From positions 1-51,975 of the forward strand of contig JBILMH010000009.1 of assembly GCA_044375625.1 (NCBI GenBank): a stretch of 51,975 bases of DNA. Direction: 5' to 3'. Shown piece by piece: positions 23,990 through 32,579 of the stretch. The notes beneath the pieces are model-generated. The model did not search any database. It was not told the origin of the DNA and saw nothing but the letters and a program-made list of their open reading frames with translations. The translations under genes and the position numbers were made by a program. Source of the DNA: CAISOG01 sp044375625 (lineage in GTDB: Bacteria; Pseudomonadota; Alphaproteobacteria; CAISOG01). Positions within the stretch are counted from its first letter, which is position 1, and each line of letters starts with the position of its first letter.

Positions 23990-25279
23990 ATGGGTATTCT
24001 GGTTGATTATTTCACGCGACCATCATCGCCTGGCTTTGGGCGGGGATGGCAGAATCTGCCCGACGCCAACGGCCATTTTGGCACCTATGGCGGGCGATTT
24101 GTTGCCGAGACCCTGATGCCCCTGCTGCTAGAGCTGGAGGCCGCCTATCTGCAGGCGCGGCAACAGCCAGAATTTTGGGCAGAGCTGGAGGAGTTGTTGC
24201 AGCATTATGTTGGCCGCCCCAGCCCGCTGTACCACGCCAAACGCTTCACAGCGGAGCTGGGTGGGGCACAGGTGTGGTTTAAGCGGGATGAGCTGAATCA
24301 CACCGGCGCGCACAAGATTAACCACTGTTTGGGGCAAATCCTGCTGGCCAAGCGGATGGGCAAAACCCGCATTATCGCGGAGACTGGCGCGGGGCAACAT
24401 GGGGTGGCAACCGCCACCGTGGCGGCGTTGTTCGGCCTGCCCTGCACCATCTATATGGGGGCGGAGGATGTGCGGCGGCAGTCGCCCAATGTGTTTCGGA
24501 TGCGCCTGTTGGGGGCGGAGGTGGTGCCGGTGACCAGCGGTACCATGACCCTGAAAGACGCGACCAATGAGGCGTTGCGGGATTGGGTTGGCCATGTTGA
24601 GGATACCTTTTACATCCTGGGATCGGTGGTGGGCCCCCACCCCTATCCCATGATGGTGCGCGATTTTCAGACCATTATAGGCCTAGAGGCGCGCCAACAG
24701 TTTGAGGCGGCCACTGGCCATTTGCCCGATGCGGCGGTGGCATGCGTCGGCGGGGGTTCCAACGCTATCGGACTGTTTTATGGATTTTTGCAGGATACCG
24801 CCGTCAAGCTGATTGGGGTGGAGGCGGCTGGCCACGGGCTGGAACGCCAACATGCCGCCACCCTAAGCGCGGGCAGCCCAGGGGTTTTGCATGGCGCCTT
24901 TAGCTATTTGTTGCAGGATGAGGCGGGGCAGATTGCTGAGGCGCATTCGATTTCGGCGGGGCTGGACTATCCCGGGGTGGGGCCCGAACATGCCTATCTG
25001 AAGGATCAGGGGCGGATAAGCCATATGACCGCCACCGATAAACAGGCGCTGGCGGCCTTTCAACGATGCGCCCTGACCGAGGGGATTTTGGCGGCGTTGG
25101 AACCTTCCCACGCGCTGGCCGCGGTGTGCCAACTGGCGCCAACCATGTCACAGGATCAGCATATTGTGGTCAATTTGTGCGGGCGGGGGGATAAGGACAT
25201 CTTCACCATCGCTGAGGCGTTGAAGGATAGTGTAACCATGCCCGAGATTCCGACCAGCAGCAGCAAAAAGGTGGCCTAA
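23990..25279 (+). CDS. trpB: Tryptophan synthase beta subunit (TrpB)
   Basis: Condenses indole and serine to tryptophan with PLP. The 429-aa protein has the GRPSPLYHA block, the PLP lysine in HTGAHKINHC, the AETGAGQHGVATA substrate loop, the phosphate-binding CVGGGSNAIGLF and the GLDYPGVGPEH COMM-domain segment. All catalytic blocks are intact. A TTG at 23960 would add ten residues; the ATG at 23990 gives the standard length. It lies 42 bp after trpF and its stop is 2 bp before trpA. Confidence 0.97.
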   Translation: MGILVDYFTRPSSPGFGRGWQNLPDANGHFGTYGGRFVAETLMPLLLELEAAYLQARQQPEFWAELEELLQHYVGRPSPLYHAKRFTAELGGAQVWFKRDELNHTGAHKINHCLGQILLAKRMGKTRIIAETGAGQHGVATATVAALFGLPCTIYMGAEDVRRQSPNVFRMRLLGAEVVPVTSGTMTLKDATNEALRDWVGHVEDTFYILGSVVGPHPYPMMVRDFQTIIGLEARQQFEAATGHLPDAAVACVGGGSNAIGLFYGFLQDTAVKLIGVEAAGHGLERQHAATLSAGSPGVLHGAFSYLLQDEAGQIAEAHSISAGLDYPGVGPEHAYLKDQGRISHMTATDKQALAAFQRCALTEGILAALEPSHALAAVCQLAPTMSQDQHIVVNLCGRGDKDIFTIAEALKDSVTMPEIPTSSSKKVA

Positions 25280-25281
25280 CG

Positions 25282-26172
25282 ATGACCCAGAATCCACGCA
25301 TACAGGCTTGTTTTAACCGCTTGCGGGCGGATCAGCATAAGGGCTTGGTCGGGTGGGTCAGTGCGGGCGACTATGGCATGGACTTCAGCCGGCGGATGCT
25401 GGATACGCTGGCCGATGCGGGCTGTGACGTGATTGAGCTAGCCCTGCCCTTTAGTGATCCGATGGCCGATGGATCGATTATTCAGGCCAGTTATGAGCGG
25501 GCGTTGCGGGGGCGGGCTGGTCAAAATACCCCCCCTGTCGATTTGCAGTCGGTGTTGGCGCTGGCCGCCGATTTTCGCCAGCGGCATCCCGACACCGTGC
25601 TGCTGCTGTACAGCTATCTCAATCCGATTCTGCAGATGGGTTTTGCCGAATTTGGGGCGCGGGCGGTGGCGGCAGGGGTTGATGGGCTGATCGTCGTTGA
25701 TATGCCGTTTGAGGAGTCGCAATTGCGGCAACCGCTGGCCAATTTGCCGCTGGAATTTGTGCAGCTGGTGGCGCCAACCACGTCGGCGAATCGGATGGCC
25801 ACCACCCTGGTCAACCATCACGGCCTGGTCTATGCGATTGCGGTGGCGGGGGTGACGGGGCAAAAAAGTGCGGAGATTGACGGGCTGAACCGCTATGTTC
25901 AGCTGGTGCGCCAGCATACCGCCCAGCCGATTCTGGTGGGCTTTGGTATCAAAACCCCTGAGCAGGCGGCCGCCGTTGCCCAAACCGACGCCGATGCGGT
26001 GGTGGTAGCGTCCGCCATCATTGACTGCTATGATAGGTCATTGGCGGCAGGAAAAAGCCTGGATCAGGCGTTGGCGGATGTGTCGGCGCTGGCCACCACC
26101 ATCAAAGCTGCTATTGTACAGGCGGCTAATGGTTCGCGGGGGATAACTCCAACTGTTCGCCAAGCGGTCTAA
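25282..26172 (+). CDS. trpA: Tryptophan synthase alpha subunit (TrpA)
   Basis: Cleaves indole-3-glycerol phosphate and passes indole to TrpB. The 296-aa protein carries the catalytic Glu in VIELALPFSDPMADG and the catalytic Asp in the same block, PFEE in loop 6, LVAPTTSANRM, and the phosphate-binding VGFGIKTPEQA. VYAIAVAGVTG replaces the more common Y.VS..GVTG. It is about 25 residues longer than the E. coli enzyme, with the extra length mainly at the C-terminus and in a short loop after ERALRGRAG. Confidence 0.96.
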   Translation: MTQNPRIQACFNRLRADQHKGLVGWVSAGDYGMDFSRRMLDTLADAGCDVIELALPFSDPMADGSIIQASYERALRGRAGQNTPPVDLQSVLALAADFRQRHPDTVLLLYSYLNPILQMGFAEFGARAVAAGVDGLIVVDMPFEESQLRQPLANLPLEFVQLVAPTTSANRMATTLVNHHGLVYAIAVAGVTGQKSAEIDGLNRYVQLVRQHTAQPILVGFGIKTPEQAAAVAQTDADAVVVASAIIDCYDRSLAAGKSLDQALADVSALATTIKAAIVQAANGSRGITPTVRQAV

Positions 26173-26192
26173 TTGAATTATTTGAGTGTTTC

Positions 26193-27068
26193 ATGAGTTG
26201 GCTAACCACCCTGATCCGTCCAAAAATCAGCGATAGCGCTGTTAAGTCTGAGGTGCCCGATAACCTGTGGCACAAATGCGCCAGCTGTTCGAACATGATC
26301 TTTCATAAGGATCTGACCGCCAATCTGTTGGTTTGTCACCATTGCCAACACCATATGCGGATCGGCGCTGAGGAACGCTTTACCCTGCTGTTCGATGAGG
26401 GGCAGTGGAATAAGGTTGAGTTGCCAAAGGTATGGTCAGATCCCCTGAAATTCAAAGACAAAAAACGCTATGCTGACCGACTGCGCGAAACCCGCAACAC
26501 CAAAAAACTGCAGGAGGCGATTCAGGTCGCGGTTGGTAAGATCGGCGGCATTACCTGCGTCATTGCCGCCTTTGACTTTGACTTTATGGGCGGATCCATG
26601 GGCATGGCGGTGGGTGAAGGCTTGCTGACAGCGGCGCGGCAGGCGGTGGCGCACAACGCCGCCCTGATTGCGATTCCCGCCAGTGGCGGCGCCCGCATGC
26701 AGGAGGGGATTTTGTCGCTGATGCAGATGCCGCGCACCACCATCGCGGTGCAACAGGTGCGGGAGGCGCATTTGCCCTATATCGTCATTCTGACCGACCC
26801 AACCACCGGGGGGGTTAGCGCCAGCTTTGCCATGTTGGGCGATGTAACGATCGCCGAGCCAAATGCGCTGATTTGTTTTGCGGGCCCCAGGGTGATTGAG
26901 GAGACGATTCGGGAAAAACTGCCCGAAGGATTCCAGCGGTCAGAGTATTTGTTGGAGCATGGGATGGTCGATATGGTGGTGCATCGCAAGGATTTGCGTG
27001 CCCGCCTGACCACCGTGTTGCAGCTGATTATGTTGCCCAACAGCCCCCAAATGAAAAAACGCGCCTAG
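26193..27068 (+). CDS. accD: Acetyl-CoA carboxylase carboxyltransferase beta subunit (AccD)
   Basis: With AccA, transfers carboxyl from biotin to acetyl-CoA to make malonyl-CoA. The 291-aa protein has the N-terminal four-Cys zinc ribbon (Cys29, Cys32, Cys48, Cys51), spaced as in E. coli. The crotonase-fold core follows: MGGSMGMAVGE, IPASGGARMQEG, LTDPTTGGVSASFAMLGD and AGPRVIEETI. It ends in QMKKRA. The last coding bases and the first bases after the stop are repeated at 27729-27761. In relatives folC often follows accD; here a short unknown gene does. Confidence 0.96.
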   Translation: MSWLTTLIRPKISDSAVKSEVPDNLWHKCASCSNMIFHKDLTANLLVCHHCQHHMRIGAEERFTLLFDEGQWNKVELPKVWSDPLKFKDKKRYADRLRETRNTKKLQEAIQVAVGKIGGITCVIAAFDFDFMGGSMGMAVGEGLLTAARQAVAHNAALIAIPASGGARMQEGILSLMQMPRTTIAVQQVREAHLPYIVILTDPTTGGVSASFAMLGDVTIAEPNALICFAGPRVIEETIREKLPEGFQRSEYLLEHGMVDMVVHRKDLRARLTTVLQLIMLPNSPQMKKRA

Positions 27069-27077
27069 GCCGTGACG
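27045..27077 (+). repeat. Direct repeat, left copy (accD 3' end)
   Basis: A 33-bp block starting CCCCAAATGAAAAAACGC covers the last eight codons of accD, its stop and 9 bp beyond. An identical 33-bp block lies 684 bp downstream at 27729-27761. A weaker match extends about 14 bp to the left of both copies (TGTTGCC.AAC) with a 3-bp length difference. Confidence 0.9.
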
Positions 27078-27166
27078 ATAACCCTAAGCATCTTCGCCCT
27101 TTAGGACTATTCAGGATGGTGCATTAGATTTTTTGGATATTGCCCGGCACAAAATCTCTTTTAATG

Positions 27167-27194
27167 TTGACAATGCGGTTTTCTGGGATAAAGT
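27167..27194 (+). promoter_or_regulatory. Promoter of the 130-aa gene
   Basis: A perfect TTGACA (27167-27172) and a TAAAGT (27189-27194) lie 16 bp apart, 55 bp before the ATG at 27249. The promoter is inside the segment bounded by the direct repeats, so the small gene brings its own transcription start. Confidence 0.5.
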
Positions 27195-27248
27195 TCGTCC
27201 TAGATTTCGATAAAATCGATTGTAACATCCAATTTTGGGGATAAAACG

Positions 27249-27641
27249 ATGGCAAAAGTTCAGGCAGTCGGGGTTGAGACCGTTAACGCTTATGGCGCCC
27301 AAGACTTACCAGCCAGCTTTGAGGTTGTGGTAAATGGTAGCAACGGAAGAGGGGTGCAAGTTGGATTTACTATTTATACTGTAAAAAATCAGCCATTGTA
27401 TGTATCCGGTATGTTAAATGGTTCAGAAGCTCTCGCGGCAGAAACAGCATTGAATGAGGCTAATTTGGAATATCAGAAGATCGATATTAGGAACTTCGGT
27501 TCACCTGGTGCTGGTGATTGCACTATTTTCCAGCTGTCAGAGGTTCCCATTGGTCGTGGTAACGATCCTCTTCCTCCTCAATCTGAAGACTATTGTAAAC
27601 AAGTGGTGGCCTTCGTACGCGGTCAGCAAAGAGTGGCTTAA
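27249..27641 (+). CDS. Unrecognised 130-aa protein in the accD-bounded segment
   Basis: I do not recognise this protein. It has no signal peptide or membrane segment. The first 60 residues look beta-rich (ASFEVVVNG; VQVGFTIYTVKNQPLYVSG), with a middle Ala/Glu helix (SEALAAETALNEANLEY) and a Gly/Pro-rich turn (NFGSPGAGD). The C-terminus is polar (SEDYCKQVVAFVRGQQRVA). The gene is AT-richer than accD, has its own promoter, and is followed by a long hairpin at 27661-27708. It lies between two copies of the accD 3' end, so it probably arrived after accD was in place. Confidence 0.6.
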   Translation: MAKVQAVGVETVNAYGAQDLPASFEVVVNGSNGRGVQVGFTIYTVKNQPLYVSGMLNGSEALAAETALNEANLEYQKIDIRNFGSPGAGDCTIFQLSEVPIGRGNDPLPPQSEDYCKQVVAFVRGQQRVA

Positions 27642-27660
27642 CAACATCGCAACATGCAAA

Positions 27661-27708
27661 CAGCGCGGTCATTAACCCCAGACTTTGATCGGGGTGCGGC
27701 GGCGCTGT
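27661..27708 (+). terminator. Hairpin after the 130-aa gene
   Basis: CAGCGC (27661-27666) pairs with GCGCTG (27703-27708), and an inner ACCCC/GGGGT stem closes inside it. No T-run follows, so it is a possible rather than proven terminator; it could also be an end structure of the inserted segment. Confidence 0.35.
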
Positions 27709-27728
27709 TCATGTTGCCTAACCCCAAT

Positions 27729-27761
27729 CCCCAAATGAAAAAACGCGCCTAGGCCGTGACG
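27729..27761 (+). repeat. Direct repeat, right copy (duplicated accD tail)
   Basis: Identical over 33 bp to the accD 3' end at 27045-27077. Read in the accD frame, from 27712 it encodes MLPNPNPQMKKRA and a stop, while genuine accD ends MLPNSPQMKKRA. The copy is therefore a diverged accD tail, not just a chance repeat. Confidence 0.9.
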
Positions 27762-27775
27762 GTCTAAGGCTGGGT

Positions 27776-28072
27776 TCAGCCGCAATACATCCGCACAATA
27801 ATCCCCTTACCATCAATAACAACATTCAGGCGGTCGGGGTTAAAATCCTGGGTGGCGACATCGTTGACGCCCAAAATGCGATAGGCTTTGGTGGCTTTTT
27901 TCAGGCGGGCTTCATCAACAGGGCGGCCAAGCCAATGGCTTTGACCGTGGCAGCGATCCAAATCTTTGGCCAGATCTTCGGCCAAAGCGGGGCGGGGGCT
28001 GGCCATTGCGACAACCATTCCAACCAATACAGCTGTCGCCAAAGTCGTGTTTCGCCGATGCGTTCTGGCCAT
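27776..28072 (-). CDS. Secreted I78-family peptidase inhibitor
   Basis: A 98-aa precursor with an N-terminal signal (ATAVLVGMVVAMASPRPALA, cleavage after the second AxA-like site). The mature part resembles the I78 (elastase) inhibitor family: a Cys near the start (DRCHGQSHWLGRPVDE), RILGVNDVATQDFNPDRLNVVID and a terminal Cys (RMYCG). The two Cys probably form the family's disulfide. Likely periplasmic. It starts 5 bp after the pstB stop on the same strand, so it may be read from the pst transcript, although no functional link to phosphate uptake is known to me. Confidence 0.8.
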   Translation of the reverse strand: MARTHRRNTTLATAVLVGMVVAMASPRPALAEDLAKDLDRCHGQSHWLGRPVDEARLKKATKAYRILGVNDVATQDFNPDRLNVVIDGKGIIVRMYCG

Positions 28073-28077
28073 CGCCC

Positions 28078-28860
28078 CTAACCCCCGCTGAGATATTGTT
28101 GGGTTTTGGGATGTTGGGGGTTGGTGAAAAAATCGCTGGTGTTGTTGACCTCAATCACCGCCCCCTCCTCAAGCAGGGCGGTAACCGCCGCCACCCGCGC
28201 CGCCTGCGCCAGGGAGTGGGTAACCAGAATCAGGCAGTAGCGGGCGGCCAATGCCACCAACAGCTCCTCAATCCGTGCGGTTGCCCGCGGATCCAGACTG
28301 GCGCAGGGTTCATCCAGCAAAATGACTTCGGGGTTGATGGCCAGGGCGCGGGCAATACACAACCGCTGCTGCTGCCCCCCCGACAGCTGCTGCGCGGGCA
28401 GATCCAGCCGATCCTTAACCTCATCCCACAGCGCGGCATCGGTCAAACTGGCCTCCACCGCGTCGGCAAGCGCGCTGGCAGAGTTGGTTAGGTTGTGCAG
28501 GCGGATGCCATAGGCAACATTGTCAAACACCGATTTGGGAAAAGGATTGGGCTTTTGAAACACCATGCCCACCCGCCGCCTTAGCGCGATAACGTCGGCA
28601 TCGGGGGCGTAAATATCCTGGCCATCCAACAGCACCTGCCCCGACAATCGAAACTGCGGCAATCGGTCGTTCAGGCGATTTAGGCAGCGCAACAGGGTCG
28701 ATTTGCCACAGCCCGATGGCCCCAAAATCGCGCTGATCTGCCGGTCGGCAAAAGATAAGCTGACGTCGCGCAACACGGGCTTAGCGTTGTAGCTAGCGCT
28801 TACGTTTTGCAGCAGGATTTTGGTGGCGGTATGGGGTGTCATGGGTGATATTGTTGGCAT
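28078..28860 (-). CDS. pstB: Phosphate ABC transporter ATPase (PstB)
   Basis: ATP-hydrolysing subunit of the high-affinity phosphate importer. The 260-aa protein has Walker A GPSGCGKST, the Q-loop MVFQKPNPFPKSV (the PNPFP sequence is characteristic of PstB), signature LSGGQQQRLCIARAL, Walker B VILLDEPCASLDP and switch His in LVTHSLAQAARV. A second in-frame ATG at 28842 is possible. It lies 46 bp after pstA. Confidence 0.96.
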   Translation of the reverse strand: MPTISPMTPHTATKILLQNVSASYNAKPVLRDVSLSFADRQISAILGPSGCGKSTLLRCLNRLNDRLPQFRLSGQVLLDGQDIYAPDADVIALRRRVGMVFQKPNPFPKSVFDNVAYGIRLHNLTNSASALADAVEASLTDAALWDEVKDRLDLPAQQLSGGQQQRLCIARALAINPEVILLDEPCASLDPRATARIEELLVALAARYCLILVTHSLAQAARVAAVTALLEEGAVIEVNNTSDFFTNPQHPKTQQYLSGG

Positions 28861-28906
28861 GAATGATGGGTGAGAGCAAGCGGCTGCAACCGCGGTTGTG
28901 TGCGGG

Positions 28907-30295
28907 CTACCACCGATGTTTCCACCGTCGTCGTGCGGTTTGTGCCAAGGCGTTCAGCGATAGCACCAGCACCAGCAGCACCACCACGCCCGCCGCCGCC
29001 TTGCTGGCAAAGGCTGGCTCAGGGCTGGTCGCCCACAGATAGATTTGTATCGGCAGGGTGGTGGCGGGCTGAAGCCAGCTGGTCGGGTAGCTGGCGATAA
29101 AGGCCACCATGCCAATCAGCATCAGCGGCGCCGTTTCGCCCAACACATGCGCCAACGCCAACACCGCGCCGGTAATCATGCCGGGAAAGGCGGCGGGCAA
29201 GACATGGTGCAGGGTGACTTGCATCGGTGAGGCGCCCAGGGCTAAGGCGGCGTCCCGCTGCTCAACAGGAACCGTGCGAATCGCGTTGCGAGCGGCGATG
29301 ATAATCAGGGGCAGCGCCATCAGTGCCAGCACCAACCCGCCTACCAGGGGTGCGCTGCGCGGCAGATGCATCAAATGCAAAAACACCGTTAGCCCCAACA
29401 GGCCAAAAACGACGGAGGGGGTGGCGGCCAAATTGATGGTCACCACCTCAACCAACCGCCACCAGGCGCGGGTCAGGCGGTGTTGACGGGGTGCCAGCTC
29501 CTCCAAATACAAGGCGGCCATCAGCCCCAGCGGCAGGGCGGCGGCTAAGGTTACCAAAATGGTCATCAGGGATCCCAGCAACGCGCCCGCAATGCCGGCG
29601 GCCTCAGGCGAACGGGCATCAGGCTGGTTCCAGAAATCCACACTCATGCTGCGGCGTAAATCCCCCGCCGCCTGCAATTCGGCCAGACATTTCAGCTGAT
29701 GGGGGCTAAGCAGGTCAGCTAAGCCAGGGTCACTGGGGTTGTGAAGGTAGCGTTTGATATGTTGGTTGGCGGGCAGCCACAGGGTTATTGCGGGCTGATT
29801 GCCTGCCCGCGATTGCGCCTGGGCAATATGCTCCTCAGCGGTGCGGCTGAAGATGTTTTGCAGCGATCGACGGCTGCTGTTGGCCTCGCCAAAACGTTGT
29901 TGCCATCCCGCCTTAAGCAGGGCAAAGGGATCGGCCAGCGCTTGGCCAGGGATGGCGGTTGCGGAGGCAGGCTGGTCAGCCGTGGTGGTTGGGGGGGCTG
30001 AGGGCGTTATAGGGGACGTTGTGGCGGGCACGGCAAGCGGAATGTTTAGGGGAATGGTTAAGCGCACCTGCGCCTCGCTAAACCCCTCCCAAGATTTAAC
30101 CCCAATGCTGGTCAACAAAAATCCCAACAGGGCTAAGGCCATGGCAACCGCCAGGATGGTTAGCGCGCGAAAGTGGCGGGCACGGCGCAAACGGCGCTGA
30201 TGGGTGCGGGCGGATAAAGCCGTGCCTTTGGTCATCGCGGTGTCTTTCGTTTGGCTCACCAATTTTTCCTCAATATCGCCCTTAGTTTTGTCCAT
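28907..30295 (-). CDS. pstA: Phosphate ABC transporter permease (PstA)
   Basis: Inner-membrane permease of the Pst importer. At 462 aa it is much longer than E. coli PstA (about 296). The N-terminus has a first membrane segment (LTILAVAMALALLGFLLTS), then about 130 periplasmic-type residues rich in Pro/Thr and a NIFSRTAEEHI region. The usual permease core follows, starting at GSLMTILVTLAAALPLG, with the EAA-like loop (RDAALALGASPMQVTLHHVLPAAFPGM). The extended N-terminal form (DUF3333-like) is known in Alphaproteobacteria. The ATG at 30295 overlaps the pstC stop by 14 nt. Confidence 0.93.
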   Translation of the reverse strand: MDKTKGDIEEKLVSQTKDTAMTKGTALSARTHQRRLRRARHFRALTILAVAMALALLGFLLTSIGVKSWEGFSEAQVRLTIPLNIPLAVPATTSPITPSAPPTTTADQPASATAIPGQALADPFALLKAGWQQRFGEANSSRRSLQNIFSRTAEEHIAQAQSRAGNQPAITLWLPANQHIKRYLHNPSDPGLADLLSPHQLKCLAELQAAGDLRRSMSVDFWNQPDARSPEAAGIAGALLGSLMTILVTLAAALPLGLMAALYLEELAPRQHRLTRAWWRLVEVVTINLAATPSVVFGLLGLTVFLHLMHLPRSAPLVGGLVLALMALPLIIIAARNAIRTVPVEQRDAALALGASPMQVTLHHVLPAAFPGMITGAVLALAHVLGETAPLMLIGMVAFIASYPTSWLQPATTLPIQIYLWATSPEPAFASKAAAGVVVLLVLVLSLNALAQTARRRWKHRW

Positions 30296-31253
30296 GCCGT
30301 TGCCGCCAACGTTGATTCATGCTGACCCCCACGGTGTTGGTTAACAGCGCTAGAATTAACAGGGTAAGCGCCAGGGCAAAGGCCGATAGGGTTGCGGCGC
30401 TGGCAAATTCCTGATCCCCGCTAAGCAGCGTGATGATCTGCGCGGTCATGCTGGACACGCCGTCCAGCGGGTTAAAGGTCAGGTTGGCGGTCAGGGATCC
30501 CGCCATCAACACGATCATGGTTTGGCCAATTGCCTTGGAAAATCCAATCAGGCAGGCACTGACCAGGCCAGGAAAGGCAGCGGGCAGCACGGTGCGGCGA
30601 ATCATTTCGGCATGGGTCGCCCCCAGGGCAATGGCGGCATCCCGCCAGGATTGGGGCACCGCATACAGCGCATCATCGGCCATCGAGGCGACAAAGGGAA
30701 TGATCATCACCCCCACCACCAGCCCGCAGGCTAAGGCGCTTTCCGCCGACACCGCAATCCCCAGCTGGCCGCCAAGATAATGCAGCAAGGGGGCAACCAC
30801 CAGGGCGGCAAAGAATCCATAAACCACGGTGGGAATGCCCGCCAGCAGTTCCAGCAGCGGCTTCAAGCGATTGCGTTGGCGGGGGGTGGCATATTCCGCC
30901 AGAAAAATTGCCGCGCCCAGGCCAATCGGTACCGCCAGCAGCAGTGCCAGCACGGTAATCAGCAGGCTGCCACCCAGCAGGGGTAACAGCCCAAATTGCC
31001 CCTCAACCAGCCCCTGATCCGCCCGCATCCCAATTTGCGGTTGCCAGACCAGGCCGAACAGATAATCCACCAGCCCGACCCGCTGCAAAAAGCCGACTGC
31101 CCCGCTGAACAGGGTCATCACCATGCCCAGGGTGACCAGCACCGCCAGGCTAGCGGCCAGGGCGAACAGCGCGGTTAAGGCACCCTCACGCCTGCGTTGC
31201 CAACGACGGCGGCGTTGGCGCTGTGATTCGGTCAGGGCGGCGGCGGCATTCAT
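30282..31253 (-). CDS. pstC: Phosphate ABC transporter permease (PstC)
   Basis: Partner permease of PstA, 323 aa from the ATG at 31253. It has an Arg-rich cytoplasmic N-terminus (QRQRRRRWQRRREG), six membrane segments, and the cytoplasmic coupling loop WRDAAIALGATHAEMIRRTVLPAAFPGL. The segment PLLGGSLLITVLALLLAVPIGLGAAIFLAEY is typical of the family. The frame is open to 31319, but that would overlap pstS; the chosen start is 13 bp after the pstS stop. Confidence 0.94.
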   Translation of the reverse strand: MNAAAALTESQRQRRRRWQRRREGALTALFALAASLAVLVTLGMVMTLFSGAVGFLQRVGLVDYLFGLVWQPQIGMRADQGLVEGQFGLLPLLGGSLLITVLALLLAVPIGLGAAIFLAEYATPRQRNRLKPLLELLAGIPTVVYGFFAALVVAPLLHYLGGQLGIAVSAESALACGLVVGVMIIPFVASMADDALYAVPQSWRDAAIALGATHAEMIRRTVLPAAFPGLVSACLIGFSKAIGQTMIVLMAGSLTANLTFNPLDGVSSMTAQIITLLSGDQEFASAATLSAFALALTLLILALLTNTVGVSMNQRWRQRHGQN

Positions 31254-31266
31254 GGGGATGTGTCGT

Positions 31267-32409
31267 TCAGGGGGCGGTTGGCGTGATATAGCCAGAAAGC
31301 TTGGCGCGCGTGGCGGCACGTTCGGCGGCGGGCAACGGTACCAGGCCTGCGCTGGTTAAATACCCATCCTCCCCCTCGGCCGATTCATCCAACAGGCTTT
31401 TGGCAAAGGCGGCGGCCTGAGGCGATTGGCGCAACATCGCCCCATCCGCATATACATAAAGACGGCGTGCCAGCGGATAGGTGCCATCGGCGATACTGTC
31501 CAGCGATGGGCTAACCCCGTTCAGCTTAGCGGCACGAAAGCTGTCGCGCTGTTGATCGAAATAACTATAGCCGAACAGACCATAGCTGCCCGGTTGCGCC
31601 TTAAGTTTTTGCATCATCAGGTCATAATTTTCGCCCGCCTCAATAAAGCGGCCATCGCGGCGCCATCCCGCACAGGCCGCTTGGCGCGCCGATTCCGCCA
31701 GTTTGGCATAGGTGGGCAGGGTGGCACAGCCCTTAGCCGTCAACAGCTCAATCAGGGCGTCGCGCGTACCCGCGCTGGGCGGGGGGCCATAAATCACGAT
31801 GGGTTGATTGGGCAGGCTGGCATCAATCTGCGCCCAATTTTGGTAAAAATTGCTGACCAATTGGCCGTTTTGGTCGGGCACCTTATCGGCCAGCGCCAAA
31901 AATAACTGCGCGGCGTTTAGGCTTAGATCCTGGGTTTTTTTGCTGTGCGCCAGGACGATACCGTCAAAACCGATGGGCATCTCTACCAGATCCTTACGAC
32001 CATTGGCCGCGCACAACTGACGCTCGCTGTCTTTAATGGGGCGGGATGCGTTGGCAAAGGCGGGATGGCTGCCGCTGTTGGCATCTTTGGAGGAGCAGAA
32101 CAGCTTAAAACCGCTGCCCGTGCCCAGGCTTTCGACAATCGGGGTGGGGTGGCCGGCCTGGCCAAATTTTTCCGCGACCAGGGTCACCATCGGGTAAACG
32201 GTTGCTGATCCGACAATTCTAAGGCGTTGCGAATCCGTTGCCGGTTTGGATGCGGGGGATTTGGATACTGACTTTGGGGCTGACTTTTGGTCTGGCTTTG
32301 GCGAATTGGCCCAGGCGGTATGACTTGTGGCAAGGGGGCTGGCCAGCAAAAGGCCGCACAACAGTGCCCATAGAGCGGTGGAAAAAAGGCGTTGGGAACG
32401 ACGGGGCAT
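31267..32409 (-). CDS. pstS: Periplasmic phosphate-binding protein (PstS)
   Basis: Captures phosphate for the Pst importer. From the ATG at 32409 it has 380 aa with a signal peptide (ALWALLCGLLLASPLATSHTAWA). A Ser/Lys/Pro-rich linker comes next, then the binding domain: RIVGSATVYPMV supplies backbone and Ser contacts, and LGTGSGFKLFC and SAGTRDAL contain further phosphate-contacting residues. First gene of pstSCAB. phoU and phoB/phoR, which often follow, are absent from this window. Confidence 0.93.
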   Translation of the reverse strand: MPRRSQRLFSTALWALLCGLLLASPLATSHTAWANSPKPDQKSAPKSVSKSPASKPATDSQRLRIVGSATVYPMVTLVAEKFGQAGHPTPIVESLGTGSGFKLFCSSKDANSGSHPAFANASRPIKDSERQLCAANGRKDLVEMPIGFDGIVLAHSKKTQDLSLNAAQLFLALADKVPDQNGQLVSNFYQNWAQIDASLPNQPIVIYGPPPSAGTRDALIELLTAKGCATLPTYAKLAESARQAACAGWRRDGRFIEAGENYDLMMQKLKAQPGSYGLFGYSYFDQQRDSFRAAKLNGVSPSLDSIADGTYPLARRLYVYADGAMLRQSPQAAAFAKSLLDESAEGEDGYLTSAGLVPLPAAERAATRAKLSGYITPTAP

Positions 32410-32423
32410 GTTGAAAAACCATA

Positions 32424-32445
32424 ACAAAACGGACGGCGATGACAG
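32424..32445 (-). promoter_or_regulatory. Possible Pho box upstream of pstS
   Basis: On the minus strand a perfect CTGTCAT half-site lies at 32439-32445, followed 4 nt later by a poor second half (GTCCGTT). PhoB sites are two CTGTCAT-like 7-mers spaced by 4 nt, so half of the site is good. It sits 30 bp before the pstS start, closer than usual. Confidence 0.3.
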
Positions 32446-32579
32446 TTTAGGCGGCTTCACGAATTTTCGCCAGCGATAAAAATTGCGAAAAAACACCAGA
32501 AGCCCAACGAAACAGTTGAACTTCGGTTGGGAATTTGCTAAGGCTGCTAGTCCTCAATCAGTAATAGGAACACGTTGTT

